Of a stretch of DNA of 64,000 nt, positions 1 through 12,592 are shown piece after piece. The DNA lies in the NCBI GenBank assembly GCA_950097015.1, contig CATNEN010000039.1, forward strand, positions 1,674,001 to 1,738,000, in the 5' to 3' direction. Under the pieces are notes generated by a model. It did not search any database, had not been told where the DNA came from, and saw only the letters and a program-made list of their open reading frames with translations. The position numbers and the translations under genes are program-made. Position 1 is the first letter of the stretch, and each line of letters begins with the position of its first letter. The DNA comes from Macrostomum hystrix (Eukaryota; Platyhelminthes; Macrostomidae).

Positions 1-571
1 ACCATCAATGACGCTCCAAAACCATCTCTGACGCTCCAAAACCATCCATGACGCTCCAAAACCATCTCTGACGCTCCAAAACCATCCATGACGCTCCAAA
101 ACCATCTCTGACGCTCCAAAACCCTCCATGACGCTCCAAAAGCATCCATGACGCTCCAAAACCCTCCATGACGTTCCAAAACCATCAATGACGCTCCAAA
201 ACCCTCCATGACGCTCCAAAAGCATCAATGACGCTCCAAAACCCTCCATTACGCTCCAAAACCATCTCTGACGCTCCAAAACCATCTCTGACGCTCCAAA
301 ACCCTCCATGACGCTAAAAAAACTCCATGACGCTCCAAAACCATCTCTGACGCTCCAAAACCATCTCTGACGCTCCAAAACCCTCCATGACGCTAAAAAA
401 ACTCCATGACGCTCCAAAACCATCCATGACGCTCCAAAACCATCAATGACGCTCCAAAACCCTCCATGACGTTCTAAAACCATCAATGACGCTCCAAAAC
501 CCTCCATGACGCTCCAAAAGCATCCATGACGCTCCAAAACCATCCATGACGCTCCAAAACTATCAATGACG
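1..571. repeat. 20-bp minisatellite (gene 1 intron)
   Basis: About 28 copies of a unit with core gacgctccaaaaccat, varying mainly at the catcaatg/catctctg/cctccatg positions; two units are interrupted by a run of A. It ends about 110 bp before the first visible exon of gene 1, so it occupies the intron before the exon at 681 and continues beyond the left window edge. Confidence 0.9.
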
Positions 572-680
572 CAAAAAAATCAGATGCTACAGACAGGTTT
601 CTCACTCTCTAAGTTCGATTACAATCTCTGATGCTCCGGGACCGATCCTTGATACCTTCGCTTTTTTAATTCACCTGCAG

Positions 681-3600
681 CGCTACGTTCAGCTACAACG
701 GCGCAGTTTACGAGATCCTGAACGCCCCAGCCGACAGTGCGCATTTTGAGGCGCGCAAATTGCCCCCGGCACCGTTTAAGTTTAGTTGCGGCCTGCAACG
801 CGGGCACTCAGAAGAGGGTCACTCGGCCAGATTTCGCCGAGCAATCAGCGGCGGTGGCCTATTTGACCTGAACTCGCCAGTGGATGAGAGCCAGCAGACC
901 TACGTGCTGCTAGTGCTGGTTGGGGACCAGGCGTTTGTAAGTTTGAGATGACTGCTCTTAAATGCCTGTCAATGACCAGTTAGTAGAAGAGGATACGAGC
1001 TGATGTAAAAACACCTCGTAAAAAACTCGTAGCTGATGTAAAAACACCTATGAAACTAGCTGACTATCATGTTTCTCAGAAAAAATACTCCGAATCTACT
1101 CTTCAAGGTCAACGGAACCGGAGGTGACGTCATCGCTGCGACTGAGCGCCTCTGGGAGATTGGTAACTACATCAACAATGTGAGCGACTCCCCATGCTTT
1201 TTATCCCAAGCCATCAACTGTCCCTCTCAGTATGTTCACTAAACAATGTCCTTCAATTTCAGCTGTACAAGCCTCTGGGTGTCAATGTGGTGACGGTGCG
1301 AGCTCAAACCCTGTTCGGTGACCCGCTGAACCTGGGCAACAATGCCACCGGCAGCATCCCGGAGACTATGCTAATTAACTTCATGAACTACCGAATGCAG
1401 TTCATCACCGACGTTTTTCACACGGCTGCTCATCTAGTGTCGTGAGTTTCTTCGAGATGAGCGGAGTGATTTTGTGCTCAAAATTTACCCAAAATTCACG
1501 AAATAAAAAAATTTAATAGTATAAAATTGCAAATTATCGGATTAATTTAGAGGCCGGGTTTCTTAATTACATTAATTTACAATTTCAGAGGTCTGCGAAT
1601 GGTTGGGGCCAATGTTGGCCTGGCCAACTACGGAAAGCTCTGCCAGTTCGCTCTCGCTGGCGGTGTGAACACGGTCGGTCAGCTGTGGAATTCTAATTGA
1701 ATGGGACGAAATGGGCCAGGATTGGATCGGATTGGATGGGATGGGATGGGATGGGATGGGATGGGATGGGATGGGATGGGATGGGATGGGAGGGGATGAG
1801 ATAGGAAAGGATGGGATGGGATGGGATGGGATGGGATGAGATGGGATAGGATAGGAAAGGATGGGATGGGATGGGATGGGATGGGATGGGATGGGATGGG
1901 ATGGGATGGGATGGGATGGGATGGGCTGAAATGTGATCGGATTAGATGAGATGGGATGGGATAGGAAACGATTGGATGGGATGGTATGATTTGGGATGGG
2001 ATGGAATGGGGTATGATCCGATAGGATGAGATGGGGTAGGATGGGATGGGTGGGATGGGGTGTGATCGGATAGGATGGGATGGGGTGGGCTGGGATGGGA
2101 TCGGATGGAGGGGATAGGATGTGATCGGATGGGAGGGGATGAGATGTGATCGGATGGGATGCGATGGGACGGGATGGGATGGGATGGGAGGGGATGAGAT
2201 GTGATCGGATGGGATGGGATGGGATGGGATGGGATCGAATGGGATGGGATGAGATGTGAGCGGATGGGATGGGATCGAATGGGATGGGATGGGATGGGAT
2301 AGGATCGAATGGAGTCGGATGAGATGGGATGGGATGGGATGGGGAGAGAGGGGATGGGTCGGATTTCATGAGATTGGATCCTTGCAGCAAGCCGAACATC
2401 CCGATTTGCCAATCTAGGACTTGACAATGAGGGGCAGCGCCTTCAATGTGGCTGTTACCGTGGCTCACGAGCTCGGCCACAATCTGGGCATGGAGCATGA
2501 CCCCGACACGCAGTTCTCCTGCGGCTGCATGGATCCGCAGGGCTGCATCATGACAGCGGTGGGCACTGAGTGAGTTCAAACTGAGTCTGTTTCAGGCCCT
2601 GAATATCTGCATCTAGAGAGGCATGGCCTTATCAACAAGCCTGAAGTGCAAGTAGACTGCCTTCGCCATGCATTTCAGCATCAACCCGGTCCGATTCTCC
2701 AACTGTTCGATTCAAAAGTACAAGGAATTCTCCGTAGCCAACGGCCTGGGCTACTGCATGGTGCGGCCGCCAACGAAAGCTGCTCTGGCCGACGTGGCAC
2801 CGAAGTGCGGCAATCGAATCCTCGACGCTGGTGAAGAGTGCGACTGCGGCACGCCAAGTGTGAGCGTCATTTGAGACGTCTGTACTGTACCACTTATAGG
2901 CGTCCTTTTTTGAACCTGTCTCGTTTCACTTCGGAGCATCGTTCCTGGCGTGCGTCCTGTGCCACTTCTGGTCATTCTCTGTGACGTCCATCCAGTATCA
3001 TCTCTGTGACGTCCTTTGTATCCATCCTGTAAAACCGCGTCCGAATTGTGACCCTTGTGTGTCCTGTCGCCATGACCCTTCTGCATTTTCCTGGCATCCT
3101 CGTAGAATTTATTGTACAGAGCATGAATGCAGCGACTGTCTAGCAGGGCCCAACCGTTCTGTGACCCCTACTTAATTGGGGTCACAGAAAAATTAATTAC
3201 AGAAATTATTAATTCTCTGAATTAATAAAACCCAACCATCCACTCTAACTGAAGTACTGCAACAACACGTGCTGCAACCCATTCACCTGCAAATTCTCAC
3301 CTGGTGCTACCTGCGCATCTGGGCAATGCTGTAACACAACTACCTGCTCGCTGATGTCGCGAGGTTCTGTATGTCGAGCTGTGCGTGGAGTCTGCGACCT
3401 CCCAGAGTACTGCAATGGCACCAACGAGTGGTGCCCGGTAGTCGACGACTACAAAATGGATGGAACGCCATGCGCCCTTGATCCGACGAACGCTACGGTG
3501 AGTAGCTTGAACTCTGTACTCAAAAGCTAGCTATGGAAACGTTTATTTTATTATTCGAAAACTTAAACCAACAAAATCCTTGTAGAGAGTGCTAGCCTAT

Positions 3601-6600
3601 TGTCACCAGGCCACTTGCGTGACCCGCGACTCGCGATGTCAGGCGCTTTTCACGGCTCCAGACTCGCGTGCCGCACCTGCATCTTCCTCGGCGAAGACAA
3701 TGGACACCTCAGGCTTTGGCGAAGGCTACTGCAGCTACCGGCCAACTACTTACATCCCTCTAAAGTACAACTTTGAGCCTTGCACCAGCCAGTAAGTTCG
3801 TGAGAGCGGTAGCGCGTCTGACTCTCGCAAATAGGTTCTATCCGCTTATGCTAATATCAGCGACGAGGCCACAGTCACCTGAGGGTGCAGCTGTAGAGAG
3901 AAGCGCAGTACACTCAGCCTCCTCCACTAAATTAAGCCATTATCACACCGAAGTCCAATTGCCATTCCAATTCTCAATTGCCATTCCAACAGTGATATTC
4001 TCACGTGCCTCTAGAAAACTCGTGCTGCATATTTTTTTTATTTTTTTTCTTTTTCATATAGAAACCAACGCTGCGGAACTTTGTACTGCGTCGGCACAAT
4101 GCCTGACGGATTTGCCACGCCGAACTGGAAGGGCCTTGCCTTAGAGGACGCCAGAACCATTGTTCCGTCTGCTTCGGAACCAACGCTGGCCTACGCAAGA
4201 GTCGATTATCGACTTTCCGGCTATCGGGATCCGGGACTGGTGCCCGACGGGGCGGAGTGTGGTTCTGGGATGGTGAGCGTTTTGTGGTTGCTGCTGTCTG
4301 TTCTCTGCTACACTCCTTGTACTGGGTGTGTACGAGCGTATTCTTCTCTGATTTCTTCCGTTTGACTGTCTTATGTCCTCAGCAAAAACGTTAAACACGC
4401 AAACGCGCATATTTATTTATTAAATAACATTTCGAACTCTGTCTGATGACAAAAATGTGGGAGCATTGCTGCTGCTAGACACCTAAGCAAAGTGCTTTCT
4501 AAATAAAACGTTCGGTAGAGAATAGACGGTAAATACCACCTTATAAATCTCGTGTACCTGCACTTGAAAAACGATGGCAAAACCTTGAAAAATATTTTTT
4601 ACACTGAACTGAACGTCGAAGTCTTCAGACACGAGCACCATCCAGCCTTTCTGGGACTTAAAAAGCAAAGGATTTCGCAGGTAGCCACGAAAATGGACTA
4701 TAGTTGAAACAATTCAAAATAGAAACAGGTAAAGCACGAGCTGTGCCAGGAGATCGTCAACCAGCTGGTGATTGAGACGTCACTCTGTCTGCATGTCTGC
4801 ACACGACTGTATGCTCAAAGATCCTTCACGCGTTACTGAATCAAGTGCTTAACTTTTGTGCTTAACAGTGGCATCGCAAGCAGGAATGTCTGTACCCTTA
4901 CAACTGCCCCCACCGGAGCCTTTCGATATTCAGAAAGAGCCACACAATCTTTAGGCGCGTTGGGCAGAATGGTCCAGTCGATTCAGGTGTTTTGTGACGG
5001 CCAGCGACATAACAAATGCAAGCCAGCAGCGAGAAATTCTGCTGTATGTCGGAGGCAAGCAAATCTCCGAAGTATTTGCAGAGCTCGCAAGTCCGGGTGA
5101 GACGCTCGATTCGCTCCTAAACGCTTTCAAAACGCACTTTAACAGCCGGCATAATCCAGTCTTCGTGCGATACGAATTCCGGCACTGCACGCAGCAGCCA
5201 GGCGAGCCAATAAATTCATGGGTGCAGCGACTGTTCAAGGCGCCGCAGGCTGCTGCAGACGCCCAACATCGGACTGAAGGATGCACTTCAGCAAGCGAGT
5301 GCCTTTGAAGCTGCGGACCTCCAGTCTGCGACCAAGAAGCTCGGAAGTCCAACTCCGTAAATTTCGTCCGGCGAGCAGACAAGCCGGAACGACAAGAGCG
5401 CTCGAGCAACAAATGCATCCGCTGTTGAGAGCTAGGCCATCGAACTTGCGAGGCAGCCCGAGGGAAGACATGCCGCAGCTGCAACAGAGTCTGGCACCTA
5501 GCAAAGGCATGCCTTTCCAAGCCAGCGACCTAACGGAAGGTTCATGCCCTGACGGAGGAGCAGAAGGCGGAGACGCAAGCCAGCGATAGCAGCTGTGAGG
5601 TGTTCTGCCTCTCCCCACAGAGAAAAAGGCTGCCGCTCGTGAGAGCCGACGTAAACGGCAACTCCACTGACCTACTGATCGACAGTGGTGCAAGCTGCAA
5701 CTTGATGGATTCGAGAACATTCAAAACCATCGGAGGCTAAGCAGAACGACTCCAGGAGTCAATGCAGCGAATCTTCCCATTCGGCTCCAGCAAGCCCCTG
5801 ACCACCCTGGGTAAAGCCAGGCTACAGACTGTTGTCTACGACGTCATTGCCAACATCAGTTACATCATCGTTAAAGAGACGGGCATGACTATCATCGGCC
5901 GCAGAACCAGTGAGGAGCTCGGGATCCTTCGCATCGGACCAAGCCAGCCGCAGTTTGTCATCTGGAGAAGGCTAGAGAGCTGCCAGCGCCCCTGTCCGCC
6001 GCCGCAGCGGCAGCAGCGACCGAGACCAACGATAAGACGATGCCGGAGAGCGAGTGCCTCAGCAGCATCCTTAACGCCTTCAGCAGCCGATTTGAGGGCA
6101 TCGGCTGCGACAAGGACGTCGAAGTCAGCATCCACCTGCGGGAAGGCGCTGTGCCAGTGCACCTTAGGGAGGCAACGCAGACAGAAATCGATGAGCAACT
6201 GCAGGCCGACATCATCAAGAGAGTCAGCGGACCATCCGACTGGGTGGCGCTTATTGTGGTGGTGCTGAAATCACAGCCCGGACAAGTTCGCATCACCTAG
6301 GACCTGCGGGGCGCCAACAAATTCGTTTTGCCTAAGAAACTGCCTATTCCGACCTTCGAAGAGGTCATTGATGAAATGGCAGGCGCCCGCTACTTTTCTG
6401 AACTGGATATCAACAAGTCGTTGAACCAGATTAGAGTCAGTGAAGAATCACGGCACCTGCTGACATTCTCGACGCCGAAGGGCCTCGTGCGTCTGACACG
6501 CGTGTGTATGGGCTTCACGTCGTCGTCGGAAATCCTGCTTGCGACGCCACTGTAGAGTCTCAATTTAGTGGTGGACGAAGTCTTACACCCACGTTGTGAG

Positions 6601-8008
6601 GGAATCACAGCGTTCAACAAAGAACTCTCAGGAGGGAGTTTAGCTTTCGCTGAGTGTACTTTCTGTCTGCGCTTCGCCCAGTTTAATTCAACCACGAATC
6701 AGTTTTTTCTGTTTGACAGCTTGTAGCTGTCAATTCTCATGTGTGCTACTTTAAGTAGCCTGAATACAAGCGGTGCTATTTTCTCGCGCAGATGTGCGTC
6801 AACTCAGAGTGCGTCAGCGTGACACAGGTTCGGCTCAACGCAACTGAGCTGGCTGGGGTTGGCAGTCTGCCCAATTGCAGCGGTCGCGGTGACGTAACTC
6901 ACACCGGCCTGTGTTTCTGCAACTACGGCTTTCGGCCGCCCAACTGCATCGAGGCTGGTTATGGAGGCTCCATTACCAACCTGCCAGCTGAGTCGGGTGA
7001 GACAGAAAGCATTAAGCCGCATCGGAAAAATTTCGGCTTCTTTTTTAAGGCAAATCACCATTAGATACCCATTAGTGACACTCCATAGAGTGACATTCAC
7101 GAGCTACATTTTTAAATAAGCTAAAAAGAGGATTAAGAGTTTGACTCCTAAAAAAGGAGTCCTAGCTGTCTAAAATTCCTTTTCGCAAAATGTTAGTTAG
7201 CAAAGATATTTCAGTGTTAAGGTAAGAAACCCGCCTTGTCTCGATGCGCAGGTGTAATCACGACGTCTACCTCGACGACAACTAAACGGACAACGCCAAC
7301 AACGAGACTCGAGTTCACAACGCTTGGTAAGCAAACAATTACAGAATAACAAACCTGCACATTCGCCGTTTTACAATAGAAGTCTAATCTATGACCATTC
7401 GGCTACAAGCTCCCTTGTAATGAAGAACTAAGTAAAAGAGTATGTAAAAAATTCGTGAAGCTTCTTGAAGACCTTCAGGTACATCCAATAAGACGATTTT
7501 TAGCCGTGCACTTTCAAAATAACTGCAGTTCACCCCGTTGTTGCTCCCATATTGAATGATAGAACAAAAACGTGACGACTTCTGGATGTTCGTTGGAATC
7601 GGCATCGCCATCGGTATTGTCGTCATTCTAGCCGTTCTATTCTTTGTATGGCTCTACTTCTGGTGCCGCCGGAACGACACCGGGCCCTACATCGGCGGCA
7701 TGGACCTAGCTGTCACTGATACCAGCGCCGCTATCAAGTTTCGCAATTCAGGCGACCTTCGATCCTACCCGCTGGCAGAAACCTCGCCAGACCAGGTCGT
7801 GGTGTCAGCGGTGGGGTTCGCAAACGGCCAGGGTAAGCGGTCACACATTGAGCACCACTACGCAGCCAGTTCCTACTTTTCTTCTGGCAGCGGAGACCAG
7901 TTGGACTACTCGAACTACGGCTCAAACCAACCAGTTGGTGGCAGCGGCCGCAAGTATGAAGTGGAACTCGATGTCGGTGTGGATGGCTCATTTGTTAAAA
8001 AGGCCTGA
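681..8008 (+). CDS. ADAM-family metalloprotease-disintegrin, gene 1 (5' exons outside window)
   Basis: Predicted type I membrane zinc protease that would shed ectodomains at the cell surface. Exons by splice sites and alignment to the two downstream paralogues: 681-936, 1108-1179, 1263-1441, 1589-1673, 2418-2569, 2679-2859, 3255-3497, 3586-3791, 4062-4272, 6792-6996, 7252-7326, 7563-8008. Every junction keeps phase, giving about 769 visible residues. The first visible exon encodes the end of the prodomain with a cysteine-switch CG, an RFRR furin-like site and the first strand of the reprolysin domain. Exon 2418-2569 carries [12 protein letters not shown] and a Met-turn (CIM). Disintegrin, cysteine-rich, a five-cysteine EGF-like module, a Thr-rich stalk (7252-7326), a membrane span (near 7590-7660) and a tail of about 110 aa follow. 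The donor at 1674 (gtcggt) is weak. Signal and early prodomain exons must lie left of base 1. Family call is secure; orthology to a named ADAM is not. Confidence 0.88.
1711..2370. repeat. Pentanucleotide (GGGAT)n array in gene 1 intron
   Basis: Near-perfect GGGAT repeats at about 1735-1800 and 1860-1925, decaying into variants (gggat/cggat/gagat) up to 2370. It begins about 35 bp after the donor at 1674 and ends about 45 bp before the acceptor at 2418, so it makes up nearly the whole intron. The G-rich strand is the transcribed RNA sense. Confidence 0.9.
4850..6560 (+). mobile_element. Degenerate Ty3/gypsy-type retrotransposon fragment in gene 1 intron
   Basis: The + strand shows gag-like sequence near 4900-5310 ([11 protein letters not shown] motif), a broken zinc-knuckle region near 5410-5520, an aspartic protease motif (LLIDSGAS) near 5680, and a reverse-transcriptase N-terminal half (5950-6555: [23 protein letters not shown]). 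Several stops and frame changes interrupt it, and the YxDD box, RNase H and integrase are absent. No LTRs were recognised. It lies in the intron between exons ending 4272 and starting 6792. It is an old, inactive insertion. Confidence 0.82.
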
Positions 8009-8940
8009 TCTATTTACCAATTGTCGAAGCATCTTGCCATGACTGAGTGGCGAACAACCAATCACATTTTGGCAAGCTGTCAGTTTCAAAATCGTTACTC
8101 ATTTCCGAAATATTGTATCGCATTAGGCCTCTCTTTTTCTTCCTGCGTCACTTGCCAAAAGTTAATTTCAAACTGAGTAATTCAGCCAATATTTTCGTTT
8201 GTTTAGAATCGTTTTTTAATAATATTTATCTTAGAGATTTCGGACGCGTCATTCGAAGAATTTCATTGTAACTGCCCGACGATGTTTTTCGGATCTTCTG
8301 CTACCTTGATTATTGATTAGTTAGTCACATAGTTAGAATAACAAAATATTGGGTTTCGATGCCTTTATTTAAAAGTTTTGGAGCAAGAAAAAAATTCAAC
8401 AAACAGTCAGTAACACAAAAATATTCTAGCAGATGGACTTGTTAATCGCGGTTTAATCGTACTCGTACGTTAACTTACAAGGAGTGCTTCACATCTGAAT
8501 GTCGAACTTTTGCTGTTGAAAAAAGCTCATGATTAAAAAATATTATTTTTTGGTGATTTGTTTACATTACTCCGATAACAGAAATTTCAGTATACAGATC
8601 TGTCTAAAAAGCGTTTGTCTCAATGTAGGTAGCTCACTAACGCACCACATCCCCTTGTCCATTCGCTTTAATTAGCCCCAACTGCCGACTGCACAGCGCC
8701 ACGTGTCAATATAGATGAGATTATTGCTAAGAAATGTGAAAAACTGATTTAAAGTGCCACAAATGAAATTTGTCATGCTCTATTTTACATCACTTCAAAT
8801 ATAGTTTTCTTCAAATATTGCTTATAAGGTCTTATAGGATAGCTGTATTGATACAGGCTACTAGTGATCCTTCAAAGCATAGTTATCCATCTTAGAGATA
8901 CCTAACAATGCCTGCTCAGACTGAGTAGACATAGTATAGC
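8009..8940. other. 3' flank of gene 1, no gene seen
   Basis: AT-rich sequence after the gene 1 stop codon. No convincing coding segment, RNA gene or array was found; it presumably contains the 3' UTR. Confidence 0.4.
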
Positions 8941-9205
8941 TTTTTGCAAATGAATTCAGCCTATCTGCAAAACCTTTCAGCCAGCCAGGGCCAGCCCATT
9001 GAGTGGAAGCCAGAATTCCCCATAGACAACTGGCTCATCCCGCAGAACTTTTTGCAAATCAATTCAGCCTATCCGCAAAACCTTTCAGCCAGTCAACTTA
9101 ACGTTGTTTGTCGCAGTGGCAGTCCCTCATAGAACTCCAGTGAGAAAAGTTACGTAGGGTGCTTTCTGCCATAGACAACTTGCTTCTGCTACCCACAAAG
9201 CCGCA
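8940..9205 (+). repeat. Imperfect direct repeats upstream of the transposase fragment
   Basis: A segment containing ttcagcctatctgcaaaacc (8953 on) recurs with few changes at 9060 on, and its second half (gcaaaacctttca) recurs near 9202. The spacing is about 107 bp. They may be a remnant of the mobile element's end or a local tandem duplication. Confidence 0.55.
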
Positions 9206-9256
9206 AAACCTTTCATCCAAACTCCATGAATAGAGTTCATCAATAGAGTTTATAAC

Positions 9257-10048
9257 ATGATTCGTGGTGCCTACAATCCCGTGTCGAACGAAGACAGGAC
9301 CAGGTTGGTATCAGCGTACGAAGAGGGACGCGATTGGGTTGGACTGGCTGATGTCCTTGGAGTGAAACGAAAAACGGCTAGGACTGTCATCTCCGTGTAC
9401 AATCGGGAAGGGCGCGTGGCAAAGCTACCTGCAGCTGGTGGACGGCCAAAGGTGATGCTACCACATCAGATGGAGTCTGTCAGGCAACTTCTGGAGACAA
9501 ATCCCACGGCAACTCTGGGACAGATGCGGACTCACCTGTTGCAACTCGGAGACGCAAACCCTGTCCCCCATGTGTCAACGCTAAGTCGAGCTCTGGATGG
9601 CGAACTCTTGACACTGAAGGTTGGACAACAGGCAACTTTCAACTGGAATGAGCCTGTGACGAAGGAAGCCAGGCTCGAATATGCCACATGGATGTTGGAT
9701 GAAGGTGTGAATAGGAACCTGATCTTCCTTGACGAATTTGGGTTCAACATTTGGACGGCTCGAACTCAAGGATGGGCCCCAAGAGGTCAACGTGCTGTGC
9801 GCATTGTGAATGGTCAGCGTGGAAAGAATCTGAGCCTCTGCCTTGCCATCTCGCCAGAGTGGGGGCTGGTTCACTCTGCGCTGGTTGAAGGTGGATTCCG
9901 GAATGAGCATTGTGCAAGCTCGTACATTAGTTCCCGAGTCCCTGAGGCGAGGCCACATTCATTTGGGGCGCAGCCACGGAGAGAATGTTGGGGCAACTTT
10001 ACTGTCTTTAGGGGCGCAGTCTGCTTAGGGAACTTTTATTCTGAGTAA
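9257..10048 (+). mobile_element. IS630/Tc1-mariner-like transposase, truncated
   Basis: An open frame from 9257 encodes a helix-turn-helix region (residues about 15-60, including DVLGVKRKTARTV) and then the first part of a DDE nuclease fold, with the first catalytic Asp in LIFLDEFGFN (about residue 160) followed by the typical GWAPRGQRA. After about residue 220 similarity ends. The DN.xxH motif with the second Asp and the third acidic residue are missing, so the frame from about 9940 is unrelated. No terminal inverted repeats were recognised. It is a dead DNA-transposon fragment between genes 1 and 2. Confidence 0.75.
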
Positions 10049-10450
10049 AATCTCACGACCGTCTCCATTGTTCTTCGACCTGCACTGTGCACCTGAAGAA
10101 GTGATGCATTCTCAGGCACGTAATTGTCTTGAGCGTTTAACAGTGAAAAGATCACGCTGCTTCGCCAACCCCTACCAAAATATAGATTAGGTGCGAAAAC
10201 AAGATACATGTAGGTGTTAGAAAACCCCCAATGCAAGCAGCTGAAGCAAGAGGCAAATAAAATAGTTTTCAGTATTTTCCCCCAAAAAAACTAAACTTTT
10301 CTTTGAAGAAATCTAAAAATCATCGATGGCCTAGTTTCCACAGACCCTACATATTTTCTTGCGCCTACTTTGTCTGGCAAAACGGATATGGCTCAGCTGG
10401 TGGTCCTTTGAGCTGGAGCCAAAACAGTCGGAATATTTTGCGTGATTGTC

Positions 10451-10457
10451 TATAAAT
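10451..10457 (+). promoter_or_regulatory. TATA-like box upstream of the M13 pseudogene
   Basis: TATAAAT lies 78 bp before the ATG at 10529, a spacing compatible with a core promoter. If real, the pseudogene descends from a gene copied with its promoter rather than from a processed mRNA. Confidence 0.35.
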
Positions 10458-10528
10458 GGAGCCAGACTTAAAATCCGCAGCGGCATTCATCAGAAAACTT
10501 TTACCAGCGCCTCATCGAAGATCCTCCG

Positions 10529-11650
10529 ATGCTGCTGTTACAGCTGGCTTTTCTGGCTGTCTCCGCTGCGCCCAACCTCAGCCCTTGCGACTCGGACGCT
10601 TGCGATGAGATCGGGGCCAACACGCTGCTCTGGATCAACAAGTCGGCCAACCCTTGCAGCGATTTCTATCAATACGCTTGCGGCGGCTTCAGCGGTTTGA
10701 ACGGCCGCGGAGGCCACTTCGCTGGGCTCACCTGCAACGGCGTCACCTGCCTGCAGACGGCATGCGTTTGGTCAATGCCCTCTTCGAGAAAATCAGCTCG
10801 GCCGCAGAGGCTTACGTGCTGAGCAAGCGGTCGCTGGGCTCCGTCAGTGAGCGCCGCCGCCTAGTACAGGAGCCGCGGGGACCCCCATCGATCGATCGGC
10901 TATGAGAAGCTCAGCGAGGCCTGCCTAGCCTAGATCTACTCCGAAGCTACGGACGAGCTGCAATTTTGCCGATCCCGCCGGGCCGCTGAAGCCAAGGCAC
11001 TCGGCATTGCTCTGGAATGCCAGGCTAGGCAGGAACTCGTGCACCTGGCCGCTCCCGCCGGCAGTGAGGGCAGGGCCAACCCGTTTCGCCAATTTCCAAC
11101 TTTCCTCGTAGACGCTGTGGCCTTTTCTTCCGGATCCGGCGAGAATGTCATTGTGCTGCCCTTGGCGATTCTGCAGCCACCGAAGTTCAACTCGGTGTAC
11201 CCGGCTTTCGGAGTCTTCGGCGATCTGGGATCGGTGATCGGCCACGAGCTCGGTCACGTCCTGACCTGGTGGACTTCGGGATGCGAATCCCTGAACGGTA
11301 CTGTGGAGGAGCTGCTGACAGACTCGATCGGAATGAACATCGCTCACCAGGCCTACAAACTGCAGCTGCGGGAGAACGGCACAGAGGATCGTGTTCCGGC
11401 CCCTCTAACCGGCATCAGCGCCGAGCAATTGTTCCTTGTTCGTGCCGCGCAAGGTCTATGCAGTTGGGGCTCTGAGGCCGCCACCCGAGCTGTGTTCAAC
11501 AAAAATGCAGTGCACCCAATCGGCAGCACCCGGGTCAACAGCATGATGCGTGGCTCGGAGGCCTTCGGCGAGGCCTTTAAATGCCCACCGGGGAGCCTCA
11601 TGCGACCCCGGGAGAAGCAGCGACTGGCTCCGGCCTGCCCTCTGGCCTGA
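10529..11650 (+). pseudogene. M13 (neprilysin-like) metallopeptidase pseudogene
   Basis: The N-terminal frame from 10529 begins with a hydrophobic leader (MLLLQLAFLAVSAA), followed by the M13 hallmark (PCSDFYQYACGGFSG). It shifts frame near 10750-10770, reaches a stop at 10903, and has further stops near 10930. From about 11040 another frame gives the zinc domain: ILQPP-like segment, VIGHELGHVL (families usually have HELTH), the expected ENxxxD region altered to EELLTD (about 11310), and the C-terminal RVNSM/EAFKCPPGSLMRP motifs, ending at 11650. About 370 residues remain of some 700, so the centre is deleted. Genes of this family normally have many introns; none are visible here. Confidence 0.85.
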
Positions 11651-11659
11651 GACCGCATC

Positions 11660-12580
11660 TGCTCTCTTTGGTGTGGCTGAAAGCTTTGTCAGTGAAGCAT
11701 TGCGAAGAAGGAACTTCATATTAGAAAATGATAAAAACCCACTGAACCCTGCAGCCCCTAAACTGGGCTTATCAAGAATCATAGATTATTGATTGTTGTT
11801 AGTGAAGCCAGAACATTTCATAATAATCAATGCCTTTTGCGGCTCTTATTACAAAAATCTGAACTTTAAAGTTCCTTCAGAACTTTTCGGAAGAAAAAAA
11901 TCTCAACTTTTCAAAGACGAAGTCCTAACGGCAGATTAATTTAGCAGCAGAGCAGCTTGGTCTGCATCAAATGTGGGTAAAACTGGGTCACTCCTATCCA
12001 CTATCTATGGAAGTTTTCGGGCTTCGAGGGTCTGGTATGAGCCGATCATGCAAGCCTTTGAAGGTCACGAGATCTGATTGGCTGAAAGCTGTCGCACAAA
12101 GGGCTTTCCGATTGTGCTAAAAATAGAACATGCAATGTTAGCTGTGTGTACAGCTAGGAAACGACTGAAATGGGAAAGTTATTGACGAAAGTTATAACAA
12201 ACTGACATTCCACCGCAATTTTCCTTAAAAACTGTTTCTTCGCTGTTGCTCGTAAATTTGGATTGTCTGGGGTGGGTGTCGTCACAAAAATTGCATGAAC
12301 AATTTCGGTCTACACTATTTGACTCATCAAGTTCGCATGCATTTCTTTGTACCCAGTCACTCCACATTGGTGCTTCTTAAATATTGTTTCTCCTTCAATG
12401 ACATCGCTCAGGTAAACAAGGTCCAGCTACCTGTGTGTCTATTATCATGTTTACTATGCCTGGTGGAGGGTCAGTCAGTACTAAGCTTAAACTAAGACGA
12501 TCTGTAGAAAGAAAGACAGAGAGGCGAGTCAGCTGCGAACCCTGGAATGGAAGAGCGAGTGAAAATGTCACCGGCAGTGT
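11660..12580. other. Spacer between M13 pseudogene and gene 2
   Basis: No coding segment, array or RNA gene recognised. Its 3' end is the promoter of gene 2. Confidence 0.4.
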
Positions 12581-12584
12581 TCTG

Positions 12585-12592
12585 TATAAAAG
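12585..12592 (+). promoter_or_regulatory. TATA box of ADAM gene 2
   Basis: TATAAAAG lies 88 bp before the predicted ATG at 12680. Transcription would start near 12615, giving a 5' UTR of about 65 nt. No initiator was tested experimentally; the call rests on the consensus match and position. Confidence 0.6.

Noticed and set aside
1572..2579. 335-aa Pro/Ser/His-rich frame on the - strand
   Set aside because: Antisense of the GGGAT array and of the zinc-site exon of gene 1; pure repeat shadow.
4858..5720. Several 60-190-aa frames on both strands as separate genes
   Set aside because: They are pieces and antisense shadows of one decayed Ty3/gypsy element.
9940..10048. C-terminal part of the transposase
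   Set aside because: The frame stays open but similarity to DDE transposases ends and the remaining catalytic residues are absent, so the tail is chance sequence.
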